Origin: CG03 sp034660675
GTDB lineage: Bacteria > CG03
Direction: 5' to 3'
NCBI GenBank assembly: GCA_034660675.1
Contig: JAYEJT010000076.1
Coordinates: forward strand, 1-14,212
DNA length: 14,212 bases
Of this stretch, positions 13,640 to 14,212 are shown piece after piece. The notes under the pieces were generated by a model. The model worked only from the letters and a program-made list of their open reading frames with translations, searched no databases and had not been told where the DNA came from. Both the position numbers and the translations under genes were made by a program. Numbering within the stretch: position 1 is the stretch's first letter; each line of letters begins with the position of its first letter.

Positions 13640-13836
13640 TTATTCAAATTTTTGAGGGATTTTCTCCACAATCAGGGTCGTCATTTTTTCAATATCCCTT
13701 TCCGAATAACAATCCTCATTAGCGGAAAAAATAATCTTTCCGTTTTCCACATCCACCACATTTACCGTCTTTAACTAACGATTTCATTTCCTCTATCCGT
13801 TTCTCCGATTCCGGAATTTCTATACCCTGGCCCAAT
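13640..13836 (-). pseudogene. Frameshifted, 5'-truncated coding remnant
   Basis: Minus-strand reading from about 13836 gives a protein-like stretch, GQGIEIPESEKRIEEMKSL, continuing VKDGK. The frame then changes near 13768, and a second frame continues VNVVDVENGKIIFSANED, ending in PQKFE and a TAA at 13640-13642. Each frame is closed by a stop on the other side of the shift, so one indel joins them. The combined reading of about 65 residues has charged/hydrophobic patterning like real protein. I do not recognise the family. Its upstream part is lost at the predicted IS21 end, so it may be the tail of a gene broken by insertion. It ends 40 nt before the dehydrogenase start. Confidence 0.5.
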
Positions 13837-13837
13837 T

Positions 13838-13875
13838 GTTTAACGACAATTATTCTTAGGGTTCAGCGACAATTA
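13838..13875. repeat. Pair of 15-nt direct repeats at the IS21 end
   Basis: GTTTAACGACAATTA (13838-13852) and GTTCAGCGACAATTA (13861-13875) match at 13 of 15 positions, with starts 23 nt apart, about two helical turns. They are probable multiple terminal repeats bound by the IstA transposase. Confidence 0.6.
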
Positions 13876-13903
13876 TAATTCCGGTTATTTCCTAATCATC
13901 AAA

Positions 13904-13987
13904 AAACCTCTTTATTAAAGCATTTTAGGTTCATTTTGTTAAATTCAGCTTTGTTTTATTGCCATAAACCTCCCCATTTAAAGCATT
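13904..13987. repeat. Second direct-repeat pair in the IS tail
   Basis: Two copies of an AAACCTC-(8-9 nt)-AAAGCATT-like segment occur at 13904-13924 and 13966-13987, with starts 62 nt apart. On the minus strand each reads AATGCTTTAA, then GAGGTTT. They differ by a few substitutions and one indel. Their role is unknown; they lie between the istB stop and the terminal repeats. Confidence 0.5.
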
Positions 13988-14082
13988 CTCCCCCGACCTT
14001 TTATATCCGCAGTCAGCGTTCTCAACGTTTGAATCTCAAAAAATCAGTAGCATCACCCCCTTGTACCGATAATATTTCCCGT

Positions 14083-14212
14083 CTACCGCCGGGGCAGATT
14101 AGCTTTTTTTGCTTCTGTCATACGAAAGCTCTCAACATTTAATTCAAGTATTACGCAGTGATGCACAAGGCGGTCTATTGCTGCCGCTGTTATCACAGGG
14201 TCTTTAAATATT
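14083..14212 (-). CDS. istB: IstB-like ATP-binding helper protein of an IS21 element (C-terminal fragment)
   Basis: The last 42 codons and TAG stop of a gene that continues beyond the window. The readable protein contains DPVITAAAIDRLVHHCVILE, then LNVESFRM, matching the conserved C-terminus of IstB proteins (ID/RLLHH followed by an 'ESYR' motif). IstB is an AAA+ ATPase related to DnaC that assists the IstA transposase in target selection and strand transfer. The Walker motifs would lie outside the window, so completeness and activity cannot be judged. Confidence 0.85.
   Translation of the reverse strand, partial: IFKDPVITAAAIDRLVHHCVILELNVESFRMTEAKKANLPRR

Larger units (their letters stand above)
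13837..14212 (-). mobile_element. IS21-family insertion sequence, istB-side end (partial)
   Basis: The C-terminal end of an IstB-type helper protein at 14083-14212 identifies the element. Downstream is a 246-nt tail without coding potential. It contains two near-identical 15-nt repeats, of the kind IS21-family elements carry near their ends as transposase-binding sites. The outer repeat begins with TGTTTAACGAC at 13837, matching the family rule that ends start 5'-TG (CA-3' on the other strand), so the boundary is placed there. The boundary is inferred; the other end, the istA transposase gene and any target-site duplication lie outside the window. Confidence 0.6.

Noticed and set aside
13936..14142. 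68-codon open frame on the plus strand in the IS tail
   Set aside because: It overlaps the IstB C-terminus antisense and the repeats, and has no ribosome-binding site.

Overview
The window reads as a chromosomal segment of a Gram-negative-type bacterium of moderate GC content. A Bat (Bacteroides aerotolerance) operon with a BatB-BatC fusion, enolase followed by an FtsB-like protein, and lysine-rich proteins suggest an uncultured lineage such as Elusimicrobiota, Omnitrophota or a relative. This placement is an inference from gene content and style; no rRNA or other phylogenetic marker was tested.

Left region (1-2884). Two minus-strand genes with no gap between them encode a small protein resembling the DUF6884 family (23-421) and a chloramphenicol-acetyltransferase-family protein (422-1057). 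Diverging from them on the plus strand are a TrmH/SpoU-family RNA 2'-O-methyltransferase (1185-1916) and a secreted ComEC-type metallo-beta-lactamase hydrolase (1958-2884). Both plus-strand genes lack a Shine-Dalgarno sequence and have a -10-like box 7-8 nt before the ATG, so both may be transcribed leaderless.

Central region (2906-13599, all minus strand). In transcription order: an isopropylmalate/isocitrate dehydrogenase family gene, a MoxR AAA+ ATPase, a DUF58 protein, a single-pass membrane protein with a signal peptide, BatA, a BatB-BatC fusion, BatD, BatE, enolase, an FtsB-like coiled-coil protein and tRNA-Leu(UAA). From DUF58 to BatE, most junctions are 1-4 nt overlaps, so this is a translationally coupled unit. 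In the family model, MoxR is a chaperone-like AAA+ ATPase acting with the von Willebrand factor A (VWA) proteins DUF58, BatA and BatB. BatC and BatE supply TPR scaffolds, and BatD is a periplasmic/membrane partner; together they are thought to serve envelope or oxidative stress tolerance. Enolase, FtsB and the tRNA follow on the same strand with short gaps.

Right region (13600-14212). Upstream of the dehydrogenase lies a frameshifted coding remnant (about 13640-13836). Next to it is the end of an IS21-family insertion sequence, with the last 42 codons of its IstB helper ATPase at 14083-14212 and a 246-nt non-coding tail carrying short direct repeats. The element runs off the window.

No CRISPR array, rRNA or phage module was seen. 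The less ordinary points are the BatB-BatC fusion with a signal-peptide-like relic, the altered metal site in DUF58, IDH-like cofactor residues in the dehydrogenase, the leaderless-looking promoters, and the IS21 insertion beside a decayed gene just upstream of the operon.
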